Source: Gammaproteobacteria bacterium
GTDB taxonomy: Bacteria > Pseudomonadota > Gammaproteobacteria > Eutrophobiales > Eutrophobiaceae
NCBI GenBank assembly: GCA_021773215.1
Contig: JAJFKM010000043.1
Span: 1 to 64,000 of the forward strand
Length of the DNA: 64,000 bases
Reading direction: 5' to 3'
The position numbers were made by a program, and so were the translations under genes. The notes under the pieces are model-generated. The model was not told the DNA's origin, ran no database searches, and saw only the letters and a list, made by a program, of their open reading frames with translations. Shown piece by piece: positions 43,558 to 52,851 of this stretch; position 1 is the stretch's first letter; each line of letters begins with the position of its first letter.

Positions 43558-43897
43558 GATGTGTATGCCCCAGGTTTTTATTGTTTTCTTATAGTAACAC
43601 AGGCACTTTAGTAATCAGCAGCACCTAAAAAGACAGGACTATGAGGAAAACCAGCTAACTCTCACTAATAAACAGAAAATATTGTATAAACCTCCTATAT
43701 TTAAATGAGACGATTTACGTTTACTATCTGGACGAGTGGCCCGATTTGTAATTATATGTTCATATTTGAACATATAATCTGTCGCTAAATTAATACATGA
43801 CTGATATTGTTAATTTTCCTTATAAAGACTTTATCCATTTGGCCGATAGCTAAATAGGCATTAGCTACCACTACCAATACCAATACAGAACTGATCA
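43558..43897. other. 340-bp intergenic region with perfect dyad, upstream of diguanylate cyclase
   Basis: Divergent space between yjcH and the GGDEF gene. It contains a 26-bp dyad (listed separately) and no other gene that I can support. Both promoters should be here. Confidence 0.5.
43752..43777. promoter_or_regulatory. Perfect 11-bp inverted repeat
   Basis: TTATATGTTCA and TGAACATATAA with a 4-nt centre, TATT. The core GTTC-N6-GAAC is a typical dimeric repressor-type dyad. It lies about 120 bp before the GGDEF start. The binding protein is unknown. Confidence 0.45.
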
Positions 43898-45109
43898 ATG
43901 ACTGCAATGATTAAGAATTTATTGACTTGGCCGTTAATCATTTTCCTTCTATTACTCACCTTAATACTGAGTAGTTATTACGGTGCCTACCAGTTATCAA
44001 GATCCATAACAAATAGTAACAAACATCTGGAAACAATCACTCTTGCCAATGATATCAGTAGTTTTGTTAAACGCGCCGAAGGCCACCTATTCCTGTACTT
44101 AACACTTGGCAATAAAAGTGACCGCGATAAATTTTTTAGCCGCATAGATTCATTGAAAATAAATCTGTCCAAGCTGAAAACTAACAATAAATTCGATGTT
44201 TATTCTAGTCGGGAAGCTGCAAACGAAATGCTCTACCTGGGAATGGGCTTAATCGACTATAAAGATAAGTCAATTTCAAACAACTCTGACTTTCTATTTG
44301 AGTCACACAAGGAAAATTTAATTCTATTCCATAGATTAAGTAGTGAAATAAGAGTGGCTGGTGTTGACTTGATAAACCAAACCACAACCCATCTAAATAA
44401 AAGTTCAGAAGCCATTCTTGAGCAATCGAAAATAATTTATATTTTATTATTACTTTCGGGAGTAACGTGCCTTTTATTAATCGTATTACAAATAAAAAAA
44501 CGTACAGATGATTTAGAATACTCTAAGAAACTTGCCTATGATCTGGATAAAATATCCAACACCGATGAACTTACAAAAATAGGTAACAGAAGGTCCTTTA
44601 ACTCTGTATTTGTCACAGAATGGCAAAGGGCGATACGCAATAAAAAATCCATTGCCTTAATGATAATTGATATTGATTTTTTTAAGTTTTTCAATGACAC
44701 CTATGGTCATATTGAAGGAGACAAGTGTCTGACGACTGTTGCGCAAACATTACGCTCCTGTATGAAAAGACCCGCAGATTCTATTTGGCGCTATGGAGGC
44801 GAAGAGTTTGCAATAATATTGCCCGACACTGATAACGCTTATAATCTTGCCGAAATATGCAGGAAGGCAATTGAAAATCTACAAATACCACATAGATCAT
44901 CAACTGTATCAAAGGTTGTCACCATAAGCATAGGTGTTTGTATTTGTACGCCAGATCAAGAGACTAATTCAATATCATTCATAATTAATGTAGATAAAGC
45001 CCTCTATCGTGCTAAAAATTCTGGTCGCAATAGAGTTTGTTCAGATAATGATAAAGATGACACGGATGTAGTAGTCATTTCAACGACAAACAACGATACC
45101 AGGCAATAA
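43898..45109 (+). CDS. Diguanylate cyclase with N-terminal membrane sensor
   Basis: Makes cyclic di-GMP from two GTP. The 403-residue protein has two membrane helices (about 7-26 and 178-196) around a roughly 150-residue helical periplasmic domain. A GGDEF domain follows at about 220-385. The A-site reads RYGGEEFAI (GGEEF at 300-304), so catalysis is expected. The inhibitory I-site RxxD is present as RPAD at 291-294. The periplasmic part resembles a four-helix-bundle sensor without known ligand. It is the window's predicted source of the messenger that RpfG would degrade. Confidence 0.9.
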   Translation: MTAMIKNLLTWPLIIFLLLLTLILSSYYGAYQLSRSITNSNKHLETITLANDISSFVKRAEGHLFLYLTLGNKSDRDKFFSRIDSLKINLSKLKTNNKFDVYSSREAANEMLYLGMGLIDYKDKSISNNSDFLFESHKENLILFHRLSSEIRVAGVDLINQTTTHLNKSSEAILEQSKIIYILLLLSGVTCLLLIVLQIKKRTDDLEYSKKLAYDLDKISNTDELTKIGNRRSFNSVFVTEWQRAIRNKKSIALMIIDIDFFKFFNDTYGHIEGDKCLTTVAQTLRSCMKRPADSIWRYGGEEFAIILPDTDNAYNLAEICRKAIENLQIPHRSSTVSKVVTISIGVCICTPDQETNSISFIINVDKALYRAKNSGRNRVCSDNDKDDTDVVVISTTNNDTRQ

Positions 45110-45131
45110 ATATTTTTCCAGCTAGAACGGT

Positions 45132-45545
45132 TTACTTTGGAAATTCAGCATGAGTTGGTAGTTCGGACGTACTTTCAAACCATGACGCCTTTGATTGCCA
45201 AAATATATTCGCCATTGGCCTGATACCCGGATCATTATCCAGCGTACCCCCTGTGACAACAATATTTTTACCACCTTGTACTGCCCAAGGTAATGATGAA
45301 CCACATTGCTTACAAAAAGTAGAAGCAAAATATTTTGCGTCAGGGTGTTCATAACGTCCGAGAAAGTCCTCACCTTTAGTCCATCTAAACCGCTCAGGGG
45401 GCACAAATAAATTCGAGGCATGCGAGCTGCCGCTAGACTTCCTGCATCGGGAACAATGACAATACTGAAATATTTTAAATGGTCCTTCAATCTTATAAGC
45501 CACCTCTCCACACAGACAACTTCCCTTAATACTTGTATCAGTCAT
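45132..45545 (-). CDS. GFA-family (glutathione-dependent formaldehyde-activating) protein
   Basis: A 137-residue zinc protein. Cysteine motifs are CLCGEVAYKIEGP near residue 10, CHCSRCRKSSG near 33 and CKQCGSSL near 88, the family's zinc-binding set. GFA proteins were named for S-hydroxymethylglutathione formation, but most members lack shown activity. It converges on the GGDEF gene and starts 29 bp after the upstream folM stop. Confidence 0.88.
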   Translation of the reverse strand: MTDTSIKGSCLCGEVAYKIEGPFKIFQYCHCSRCRKSSGSSHASNLFVPPERFRWTKGEDFLGRYEHPDAKYFASTFCKQCGSSLPWAVQGGKNIVVTGGTLDNDPGIRPMANIFWQSKASWFESTSELPTHAEFPK

Positions 45546-45574
45546 ACGGCCTCCTTAAACTTATAATCGCATGG

Positions 45575-46339
45575 TCATTCATGATTCGCTGAATTTTGTC
45601 CCGTGTTCGTTAGCGATTCCCCACCGTCAACAAATAATATTTGTCCACACACAAATTCATTGCTTAATAAGTATAGTAATGCTTGAGCAATATTATCAGT
45701 CTCACCTTGGTGCTTTAGCGGAATACCGTCAATACGCCAATCAATATAATCCTGACTACGCACACTGGCAGGTAAGACTACACCCGGAGCAATCGCATTG
45801 ACCCGCACATCCGGAGCTAACTCCACTGCAGCCAAACGAGTAAATTCAGCCAAGGATTTTTTCGATAGCACATAAGCAGAATATTGATACTGATTAAATG
45901 CTATCTTGTTATCAATAATATTAATGACATTGCCAGTTTTACATTGCTGCGCAAAAGCTTGCGTTAACAGGTATGGCGCCTGGAAATTAACCTTGAACTG
46001 TCTTTCAAGTATTAGTTCTGGTGTTTCCATGATAGTCGCCTGATCGTAGACAGAGGCACTATTTATTAATACATTCAGATCTGGAAATTGTTTTCGCACA
46101 TTTGTAATTAAATCACTGACATCATTCTTCTTGCTGAAATCAAACTGAAAGGTCTCACAGTTAACACCCTTATCTCTAAACTCTTCCGCTGTTACCGCGG
46201 CTTGTTCGAATGACGAGTTGTAATGAATAGCCAGATCATATCCTGCGTTGGCCAAACTCGCGCAAAAGATCTTTCCTAATCTAACCGCACCGCCAGTGAC
46301 TAGCGCAGTACCTTTTGACATTTTTTTTGAATGCTGCAT
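45575..46339 (-). CDS. folM: Short-chain reductase, dihydromonapterin/pteridine-reductase type
   Basis: A 254-residue SDR enzyme. The nucleotide-binding motif is TGGAVRLGK. The pteridine-reductase hallmark is the Arg in that TGxxxRxG motif, in place of the Gly of ordinary SDRs, as in FolM of E. coli and PTR1 of trypanosomatids. Active-site YVLSKKSL supplies the Tyr and Lys. FolM reduces dihydromonapterin and, weakly, dihydrofolate. It is divergent from folK over 89 bp, which supports a pterin role. Assignment as FolM is probable, not certain. Confidence 0.75.
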   Translation of the reverse strand: MQHSKKMSKGTALVTGGAVRLGKIFCASLANAGYDLAIHYNSSFEQAAVTAEEFRDKGVNCETFQFDFSKKNDVSDLITNVRKQFPDLNVLINSASVYDQATIMETPELILERQFKVNFQAPYLLTQAFAQQCKTGNVINIIDNKIAFNQYQYSAYVLSKKSLAEFTRLAAVELAPDVRVNAIAPGVVLPASVRSQDYIDWRIDGIPLKHQGETDNIAQALLYLLSNEFVCGQILFVDGGESLTNTGQNSANHE

Positions 46340-46428
46340 ATTAAGTGTTTTACCTTATAGCGTATATTAAGAGTTTATCCAGTTTGAATAAACTTAACGA
46401 ACTTAATTTTGATAGATACTAACAGTTT

Positions 46429-46842
46429 ATGATATCAACTATTATTTCAGTCGGCTCTAATATTGAGCCTCAAAAAAATTGCGAGGCAGCCAAAGATATT
46501 TTGTTATCGGAAACTACCTTCAAGGGGAATGCTAACTATATCGTTACCAAACCCTGGGGTTATGAAGATCAAGCTGATTTTTTAAATGGCGCATTCTGGC
46601 TAGAAACCGAATCTGAATTTGAAACATTTAATGCCTATCTTAAAACTGTTGAAAAACGACTGGACCGGATTAAGCATGGCAATAAAAATGGGCCACGTAC
46701 AATTGATCTGGATATTGTCATTTGGGACAACGAAATAATAGTCGATGATTTTTATGATAAGGATTTTGTTCGAATACCTGTCACTGAGTTGATTGAAACA
46801 TATTCCCTGACTATCAAGGGATATCCTGATGAAGGCTGCTGA
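46429..46842 (+). CDS. folK: 6-hydroxymethyl-7,8-dihydropterin pyrophosphokinase
   Basis: Transfers pyrophosphate from ATP to 6-hydroxymethyl-dihydropterin in folate synthesis. The 137-residue protein is short beside E. coli FolK (158). It keeps SVGSNIEP at the N-terminus, the NGAFWLET segment and GPRTIDLDIVIW with the metal-binding Asp pair. The divergent reductase gene may act on the same pterins. The ATG at 46429 is unremarkable. Confidence 0.93.
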   Translation: MISTIISVGSNIEPQKNCEAAKDILLSETTFKGNANYIVTKPWGYEDQADFLNGAFWLETESEFETFNAYLKTVEKRLDRIKHGNKNGPRTIDLDIVIWDNEIIVDDFYDKDFVRIPVTELIETYSLTIKGYPDEGC

Positions 46843-46866
46843 TTATCGGCATAAATACATTGAATA

Positions 46867-47463
46867 TCAGGGCGTATACAGCTCTTTATAAAACCCGCTA
46901 GTCGAAAGATGAACCTCTATTGGTTCTGAACCTTTATTTTGCCAATACCATCCATGCATTCCATCAAAGGGAGCGATAAAAGCGCCTCTAGCATTAGTTT
47001 CGTTATCGTCTTCCCAATAGCTGGTGAATTCATCTCCTGCAGCATCAAGTGCTTCACCATGCATATCGAAGTAAGCGACACCACCCTTTACTTCCCAATT
47101 AAAAACAAGGTTTTCATTTTTATTCATTATGGCTTTTATCTCAGCCCCTTGGTTTGGTAATAATGTCAATGTCATCGTGTCGGAACGATAGGGAGCCGTG
47201 CTTTTCCATACTGGGTCATTAACAGATACTGATTCAAGGTCTTCGGATTGCACCGTTATATTCACGCTCTTAGTCTCACTTGCAATACTCATTTGCGTTA
47301 AACCCAATTTATGTCCAAGACCAGTTGGATCAACACCATACTCTGCGGGTAATATTATAGTGACAAGTAAAATACACCCCGTAATAAAAGCAACAAAAGT
47401 TGCTTTTATTAGACTTTTGTTAGAGGGGAGCCCTTCACCATTTAAATCCGTAATATCATGCAC
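46867..47463 (-). CDS. Transmembrane anchor protein, paired with HupE
   Basis: A 198-residue protein with one N-terminal membrane helix (about residues 20-42) and a periplasmic beta domain. Its motif MNKNENLVFNWEVKGGVAYFDMHGEALDA, followed by GDEFTSYWEDDNE and PFDGMHGWYWQNKGSEPIEVHL, is that of the proteins usually annotated 'transmembrane anchor protein'. It begins 10 bp after the HupE gene, so the pair is probably one transcript. Function is unclear. Confidence 0.7.
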   Translation of the reverse strand: MHDITDLNGEGLPSNKSLIKATFVAFITGCILLVTIILPAEYGVDPTGLGHKLGLTQMSIASETKSVNITVQSEDLESVSVNDPVWKSTAPYRSDTMTLTLLPNQGAEIKAIMNKNENLVFNWEVKGGVAYFDMHGEALDAAGDEFTSYWEDDNETNARGAFIAPFDGMHGWYWQNKGSEPIEVHLSTSGFYKELYTP

Positions 47464-47473
47464 AATACTTTCC

Positions 47474-48178
47474 TCAAGTAGTAATTAAATAACCACTTAG
47501 TTGATAACCCATCAGTAAAAAGCCAGCACACATTAAAACAACATTGGTATTAAATGCCTGCCTTACGAAAACATCACTACCTCGCCAAAAGTTCATTCCG
47601 ATTAAAATCGCAGCCAAAGCAAGCAATTGTCCAATCTCTACACCAATATTGAAGGCTACTATATTTGCGACCAAGCCTTCTTCTGACAAAGTAAAATCTT
47701 GTAATTTTGTAGCTAGACCAAAGCCATGAAAAAAGCCGAAGATAAGTACCGCTGCTTTTGTGTTGGGCTGAAACCCAAACCAACGTTTAAATGCACCAAG
47801 ATTATCCAGTGCCTTATAGACAACAGAAAATCCGATAATTGCATCCACGAAATAGGGATTAACGTGCGTTCCACTCAATACACCATAGAGTAATGTCACA
47901 CTGTGTCCAAGCGCAAATAACGTGACATAGACTGCAACGTCTTTCATCTTATAGAGAAAGAAAATAACACCTATTAGAAATAATAGGTGGTCATATCCAG
48001 TCACCATGTGTTTAGCGCCTAGATAAATGAAAGGAATAAGTTGAGCGCCTATGGCTTGCTCAATAAATGTGGCATCTCCATCTGCCACACCATGAGCATA
48101 AACCAAAGACGTCATTGCAACGGAGGCTGGTAATACAAAGATAAGATAAAAAAACGTTTTACGTAAAATCACAAACAA
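47474..48178 (-). CDS. HupE/UreJ-family membrane protein
   Basis: A 234-residue inner-membrane protein with about seven helices. A signal-like N-terminus is followed by YLGAKHMVTGYDHLLFLIGVIFF and, near residue 150, FGFFHGFGLATKLQDF, the conserved histidine-containing family motifs. HupE and UreJ proteins are nickel transporters, but no urease or hydrogenase gene is present here, so metal transport is only a family inference. It is followed by the anchor protein gene. Confidence 0.8.
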   Translation of the reverse strand: MFVILRKTFFYLIFVLPASVAMTSLVYAHGVADGDATFIEQAIGAQLIPFIYLGAKHMVTGYDHLLFLIGVIFFLYKMKDVAVYVTLFALGHSVTLLYGVLSGTHVNPYFVDAIIGFSVVYKALDNLGAFKRWFGFQPNTKAAVLIFGFFHGFGLATKLQDFTLSEEGLVANIVAFNIGVEIGQLLALAAILIGMNFWRGSDVFVRQAFNTNVVLMCAGFLLMGYQLSGYLITT

Positions 48179-48275
48179 CCATCTTGAATTGAAAGATGCT
48201 TAATAAGCAATCTTCTCATCTTATATTTAAACTGTTGTTTCAATGAAGCAATAACAAGCAAGCTTGCATTACTCA

Positions 48276-48998
48276 TCAATACATATGTTGTCCACCATTG
48301 ATACTTAGTGTTGAACCAGTAATAAAGCCAGAATTATCACTTGCAAGAAAACAAACACCTTCAGCGATCTCTTCTGGTTTACCCAATCTTTTAACCGGTA
48401 TTTTAGCAATAATCTTTTCAAGTACGTTTTCAGGAACAGCGCGCACCATTTCAGTATCAATATAGCCTGGTGCGATTGCATTAACCGTAATTCCCTTACC
48501 CGCACCTTCTTGTGCTAATGCCTTGGTAAAACCATGTATACCTGATTTAGCAGCGGCATAATTAACCTGTCCATACTGACCGGCTTGTCCATTGATAGAA
48601 CCAATATTGATAATCCTGCCAAAACCTACCTCGCGCATATGTTCTATGACCAATCGACTCAAATTAAAACACGATGACAGGTTTGTCCTAATTACATCTT
48701 CCCATTGATCAACATCCATTCGATTGATCGTTGTATCGCGTGTAATACCCGCATTGTTAACCAAAACCTCTACAGGCCCAAGCTCAGCTGTAATCTTTTT
48801 GATCCCTTCTTCACAAGCAGAAAAATCACCAACATCAAATTTATAGGTGGCAATTCCTGTTTGTTTTGTAAATTCCTCTGCCTTTTTATCGTTACCTGCA
48901 TAGTTTGCAGCAACGGTATAACCTCGATCTTTTAGTGCAATACTGATTGCTTCGCCAATACCGCGTGAACCGCCTGTCACCAATGCAACTCTTGCCAT
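48276..48998 (-). CDS. phaB: Acetoacetyl-CoA reductase
   Basis: NADPH-dependent reduction of acetoacetyl-CoA to (R)-3-hydroxybutyryl-CoA, the second step of polyhydroxybutyrate synthesis. The 240-residue SDR has TGGSRGIG, the NNAGITRD turn, the catalytic Ser in IGSINGQAGQYGQVNY and YxxxK as YAAAK. The GQ(Y)GQ substrate-loop pattern is typical of PhaB rather than FabG. No phaA or phaC gene is next to it. An AGGAGAGGGA stretch provides the Shine-Dalgarno. Confidence 0.88.
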   Translation of the reverse strand: MARVALVTGGSRGIGEAISIALKDRGYTVAANYAGNDKKAEEFTKQTGIATYKFDVGDFSACEEGIKKITAELGPVEVLVNNAGITRDTTINRMDVDQWEDVIRTNLSSCFNLSRLVIEHMREVGFGRIINIGSINGQAGQYGQVNYAAAKSGIHGFTKALAQEGAGKGITVNAIAPGYIDTEMVRAVPENVLEKIIAKIPVKRLGKPEEIAEGVCFLASDNSGFITGSTLSINGGQHMY

Positions 48999-49255
48999 TT
49001 TCCCTCTCCTGATTTATTACTGTGTTGATATATTAAAATTATGATTATTTCTTATTATATTAGGGGTTTTAGCCCTTTAAAATTGACATATATAACTTTA
49101 CTCTTCTACCCGTCAATTTGGTAGAGCCTATTAGAATTACGAATAGAATTAACAGAATCTTACTTATCCATGTTGAATTTTAAATTGGCTATTAGCTCGG
49201 ACAATTGATCCAAATCAACCATCAGCAAACTTTTATCCTTTCAGTCAGGCCGAAG

Positions 49256-49684
49256 TCAGGAATCCGATACTCTTCCCCGTAATGACTTTGTTCTCCCGCG
49301 CTGAGTTTTACTATCCATCCGCTTTTTCTTGGCATTCTTACTCGGTTTAGTAGGCCGTCTTACTTTCTGCACAACTGAGGCGACATTAATTAATTCCTCT
49401 AAGCGCTCAAGCGCATCTATCCGGTTCTTATCTTGAGTTCGAAACTGCTGAGCCTTAATTATGACAACACCTTCACTAGTAATACGCCGATCACGTAATT
49501 CTGAAAGTCGTTTTTTTATAGCATCAGGGAGTGAAGAGGCATTAATATCAAATCGCAAATGAATCGCGGAAGAGACTTTATTTACATTTTGACCTCCTGC
49601 TCCCTGTGCACGGATGGGAGTAAGTTCAATCTCATTATCAGGAATAGCGAAACGATCATCTATACCAATTTTGGCTGAAATCAT
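49256..49684 (-). CDS. arfB: Alternative ribosome-rescue factor ArfB
   Basis: Hydrolyses peptidyl-tRNA on stalled ribosomes lacking a stop codon. The 142-residue protein has the release-factor GGQ in RAQGAGGQNVNKV and the basic C-terminal tail rich in Lys and Arg (PTKPSKNAKKKRMDSKTQRGR), which enters the empty mRNA channel. The ATG at 49684 is chosen: it matches the family N-terminus, whereas the longer frame to 49762 would overlap the previous gene. It begins 16 bp past the DUF2189 gene. Confidence 0.94.
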   Translation of the reverse strand: MISAKIGIDDRFAIPDNEIELTPIRAQGAGGQNVNKVSSAIHLRFDINASSLPDAIKKRLSELRDRRITSEGVVIIKAQQFRTQDKNRIDALERLEELINVASVVQKVRRPTKPSKNAKKKRMDSKTQRGRTKSLRGRVSDS

Positions 49685-49700
49685 TTCAATTTTAATTCGA

Positions 49701-50510
49701 TCAAACCACCGCCTTTTTATAAATATGCCATGTTGTATGCCCAAGCACGGGTAATACAACAAGCAAACCTAAAAATGCTGGAATAAACGATGCCATTACC
49801 GCGAGAGTAACGAAAACACCCCATGAGAGCATTACAATGGGGCTTTTAAACACCGTGCTAACACTCGTAATCATGGCTGTAATAAAATCTATATCACGCT
49901 CTAATAATATGGGAAAAGAAACTACAGTTATCGAAAATAGAAATAGCGCTAAGAACGCACCCACTACGTGACCAACTATTACAAAAGTCCAGCCCTGTGG
50001 TGTAAAGGCAACGATCTCAAAAAATTCGTTCCAAGTAGAAAATGACATTTGCCCAAGAATGAGCGCGATGAGGAGCCGGACCTGATACATCCAAATCCAA
50101 AAGACGAATAACATTACAAAAGCCATCCAACGTAATTCGCGACTGGCTTGATTCCACACTACCGAGAGTACCTCATTCCAGGCTAATGGTTGCCCCGACT
50201 GTAATCGACGACTGACTTCATAAAGACCTACAGCTGCAAATGGACCAATTAACGGGAAGCTAATCATTACTGGATAGATCATCCAGATTTTTTTCCAAAC
50301 TAGTAAGGATTGAATAATAAATATCCCGCCAAGGGCAAAGACACCACCGAAAAATAAACCAAACATTGTGGCCTTACGAAAATCTGATATTCCGTTGCTC
50401 AGACAAGCCTTGAGGTCATCAAAAGTAAGCGCGTTGACGGAAGGCATAGGAGTGAGTGGCTCTCTAACCACAGATCCATCTCTATTTTCGTCTGTATTGG
50501 TGTCTGACAT
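49701..50510 (-). CDS. DUF2189 membrane protein
   Basis: A 269-residue protein with about six membrane helices and the DUF2189 pattern (LTFDDLKACLSNGISDFRKATMFGLFFGG near the N-terminus, and PLIGPFAAVGLYEVSRRLQSGQPLAW). These are inner-membrane proteins of unknown function, common in Alpha- and Gammaproteobacteria. It lies before arfB on the same strand. Confidence 0.85.
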   Translation of the reverse strand: MSDTNTDENRDGSVVREPLTPMPSVNALTFDDLKACLSNGISDFRKATMFGLFFGGVFALGGIFIIQSLLVWKKIWMIYPVMISFPLIGPFAAVGLYEVSRRLQSGQPLAWNEVLSVVWNQASRELRWMAFVMLFVFWIWMYQVRLLIALILGQMSFSTWNEFFEIVAFTPQGWTFVIVGHVVGAFLALFLFSITVVSFPILLERDIDFITAMITSVSTVFKSPIVMLSWGVFVTLAVMASFIPAFLGLLVVLPVLGHTTWHIYKKAVV

Positions 50511-50710
50511 AATTCTAATTTATATCCAAACTTAGCTATATAGTAATACAACGCTATTAAAATTCAACAATCTCGGAAATATAGTGCTATTTATCAGCTT
50601 CACCGTATTATTTTAGATATTTCCCAATCCTTGGACATAGGTAGAAAAGCTTTCTTCTTCAAAAACGGCGACAAATTATTTACGTTAAATAAAGCAAGGT
50701 TCTTCCTTCA

Positions 50711-51322
50711 TTACCACTGCTGTAAGAAATTACGAATTTTATTCTTGGGAGTTTTTGATAGTTTTTGAATTAGCATAAACGGAACGGGGTCTATAGCGTA
50801 TCGTTGAGTAATATTTTCTAGCATCGCCAACCATAATTTCGTAGTCATTTCTGAATCGTATAAAGCTCGGTGAAAAACACCGTCTGTTGGAATGTTTATA
50901 TAATCTACTAAGGTACCTAATTTATGATTAGGAGAGTCTTGATAGATTCGTCTTGCTGTTAATAGAGAACATGCAAATTGCCCTGTGTAGGTTCGGGATA
51001 TTCTGGCCAACTCCGCATCAAGAAAACGCTTATCAAATGAAGCATTGTGGGCAACCAGATTATAACCCTTAATAAAATCAGCAAATTGATGCATTACCTC
51101 TATACAAGGAGGGGCATCTTTTAACATGCAATTAGTTATTCCCGTATAGTCTTCAATGAAACCATCGATACGCCGTCCGGGATTCATTAACTCCTGAAAA
51201 CGAGCTACAACTTTTCCATCCTCAATTCGTACTGCCCCAATCTCTATCGCACGGTCACCATAGTCAGGAGAAAGACCTGTAGTCTCAAAATCCAGTACGA
51301 CTACAGTATCGGCTTTAGTCAT
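50711..51322 (-). CDS. DnaQ-like DEDDh exonuclease
   Basis: A 203-residue 3'-5' exonuclease domain protein. Exo I is VVLDFETTGLSPDYG (Asp11, Glu13), Exo II YNLVAHNASFDKRFLDAE, and Exo III HRALYDSEMTTKLW with the DEDDh His and Asp. It resembles proofreading epsilon-type domains but has no polymerase or UvrC-like fusion, so its substrate could be DNA or RNA. It follows chaN by 12 bp, in the efpL-to-exonuclease series. Confidence 0.88.
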   Translation of the reverse strand: MTKADTVVVLDFETTGLSPDYGDRAIEIGAVRIEDGKVVARFQELMNPGRRIDGFIEDYTGITNCMLKDAPPCIEVMHQFADFIKGYNLVAHNASFDKRFLDAELARISRTYTGQFACSLLTARRIYQDSPNHKLGTLVDYINIPTDGVFHRALYDSEMTTKLWLAMLENITQRYAIDPVPFMLIQKLSKTPKNKIRNFLQQW

Positions 51323-51334
51323 AATTAATAATTA

Positions 51335-52321
51335 CTACTTATGTTTTTTCTTAAAAGAAAGGCAAGGATCTTCTCTCACTGCACGAGCAGTAAACCAAAC
51401 ATAATCAAAGGGTAATTTCATGGCGTCCCAGTGTATTAGATATGACGCAATATCAACATTGTCTTGTTCCACTTCAAACAATGCAATCGTTATGATCTTT
51501 GCGTCTTTGTCTTGCGAAGATAGGTACACGGGCACGCCACGGTCATTACGCACATGTCCGCGGCCAGCAATAAGTACTCTTCTATCAGCATCTGCATTCA
51601 ACAGACTTAATGCCATAGTTGCATCACGAATCCGCTGACCATTCATCATTGGTTCTGCTGATTCTTGATCTATCATCCCACAATGAGATTCGATAATATC
51701 TTTTCGTAAATTATTTTCCATCTCTGGTGTTAATGAAACTTCGGCCATTAACTTTTCAGTTTCGTTCGGTAAACCGTTCTTGTTATGTCGTATAAAATCA
51801 TAAAGCTCTTGCCGTTCTATATTTGCTGGGAGAATTTTAAGTCCAGCCCGTAAAACACTATCAAACAATACTTTGTAATAGTCTTCATATTGCCAGGCTG
51901 TTTTATAATGGTTTAATAACGTAATCAAATCTTTAGAAGTCTTGATGTCTTTATCCGCAATGAATTCAGCCTGTGTGTCGTCGATCATTTCAAATGACAC
52001 ACTGGTGGAAAACGATTGCCTTGCTAACTCATTTATCACCCAAGCCTGGTTTTCGTGGTGCTTAATATTATCGTGCGTTTCTCCCAATAAAATATATTTA
52101 CTTCCTATGAGACTACCTAGCAAATTGGCTTTATTTATAAATCGACTATTTTTAATATCATAAATTTTTTCATTCAGGGCATGCTCCTGAAATACCAAAA
52201 GGGATACACCTCTCTGCTCCTTACTCTCTAGCGGAAACGCTATACATACAGAAATACAGACACATAAAAAAGCACATGACCACTTCAAAGATTGATGAGG
52301 AATTATTTTTAACTTACTCAA
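51335..52321 (-). CDS. ChaN-family (Tiki superfamily) exported protein
   Basis: A 328-residue protein. An N-terminal hydrophobic stretch (about 13-29) is a signal or anchor. The family motif is SKYILLGETHDNIKHHENQAWVINEL, with a C-terminal VLIAGRGHVRNDRGV. ChaN proteins bind haem in Campylobacter and are iron-regulated in some species. Here it lies close to a ferritin-like gene, which would fit an iron theme, but no haem-uptake gene accompanies it. The start is ATG at 52321. Confidence 0.8.
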   Translation of the reverse strand: MSKLKIIPHQSLKWSCAFLCVCISVCIAFPLESKEQRGVSLLVFQEHALNEKIYDIKNSRFINKANLLGSLIGSKYILLGETHDNIKHHENQAWVINELARQSFSTSVSFEMIDDTQAEFIADKDIKTSKDLITLLNHYKTAWQYEDYYKVLFDSVLRAGLKILPANIERQELYDFIRHNKNGLPNETEKLMAEVSLTPEMENNLRKDIIESHCGMIDQESAEPMMNGQRIRDATMALSLLNADADRRVLIAGRGHVRNDRGVPVYLSSQDKDAKIITIALFEVEQDNVDIASYLIHWDAMKLPFDYVWFTARAVREDPCLSFKKKHK

Positions 52322-52378
52322 GAGAAACTCTTTCTAATATTTATTGCCTTAACAAAGACTGGGCGTTTGCCATTGTTC

Positions 52379-52813
52379 TTATTTTTGAAATAATTGTCGA
52401 ATTCTCTCAATACGGCGACGGTTAACGCCGAAATCACTGTAACCAACACGGGAAAATGAACGTAGCTGAAACACACCTTGCTCTGGCACTAATGTAAACT
52501 CAACATCGTCTACAAACCTGAATATAAGGCTGCGTACTTCAGCATGAAGATAGTTAGTCTGCTCCTTGACTAGCGTCACCCGTTTTTCTGACAATATTGC
52601 ATCCTTGAGTCGTTGCATCGCTGCTTCTGGTTGATCGTTAAAGGTTAATGGCGCAATAAAGTGTGTAGAATCACTAGCCAGACTAGAGACACAATTGGGG
52701 GAATCTGGACAAGTCATATCATCCTTAATCATTTCTCGTTGACCAGCACAGGAAGAAGTCATCATGAATAGTCCCGTTAGAAAAAAAACGTGAATATAGG
52801 ATCTGCTGCACAT
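52379..52813 (-). CDS. DUF1499 lipoprotein
   Basis: A 144-residue protein. The signal peptide ends in a lipobox (MTSSC), so a lipoprotein is expected. The DUF1499 block is CPDSPNCVSSLASDSTHFIAPLTF and the C-terminal SRVGYSDFGVNRRRIERI. The domain is widespread in bacteria and plastids and its function is not known. It lies between chaN and the ferritin-like gene. Confidence 0.82.
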   Translation of the reverse strand: MCSRSYIHVFFLTGLFMMTSSCAGQREMIKDDMTCPDSPNCVSSLASDSTHFIAPLTFNDQPEAAMQRLKDAILSEKRVTLVKEQTNYLHAEVRSLIFRFVDDVEFTLVPEQGVFQLRSFSRVGYSDFGVNRRRIERIRQLFQK

Positions 52814-52851
52814 TCAAATTAGTTCTTTTTATTACGTTATCGTTTATATCT

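Noticed and set aside
49160-49222. 20-codon - strand frame (MVDLDQLSELIANLKFNMDK) between phaB and arfB
   Set aside because: It looks like a real helix, but the nearest AAGGAT is about 14 nt away and no family is known; too short to call.
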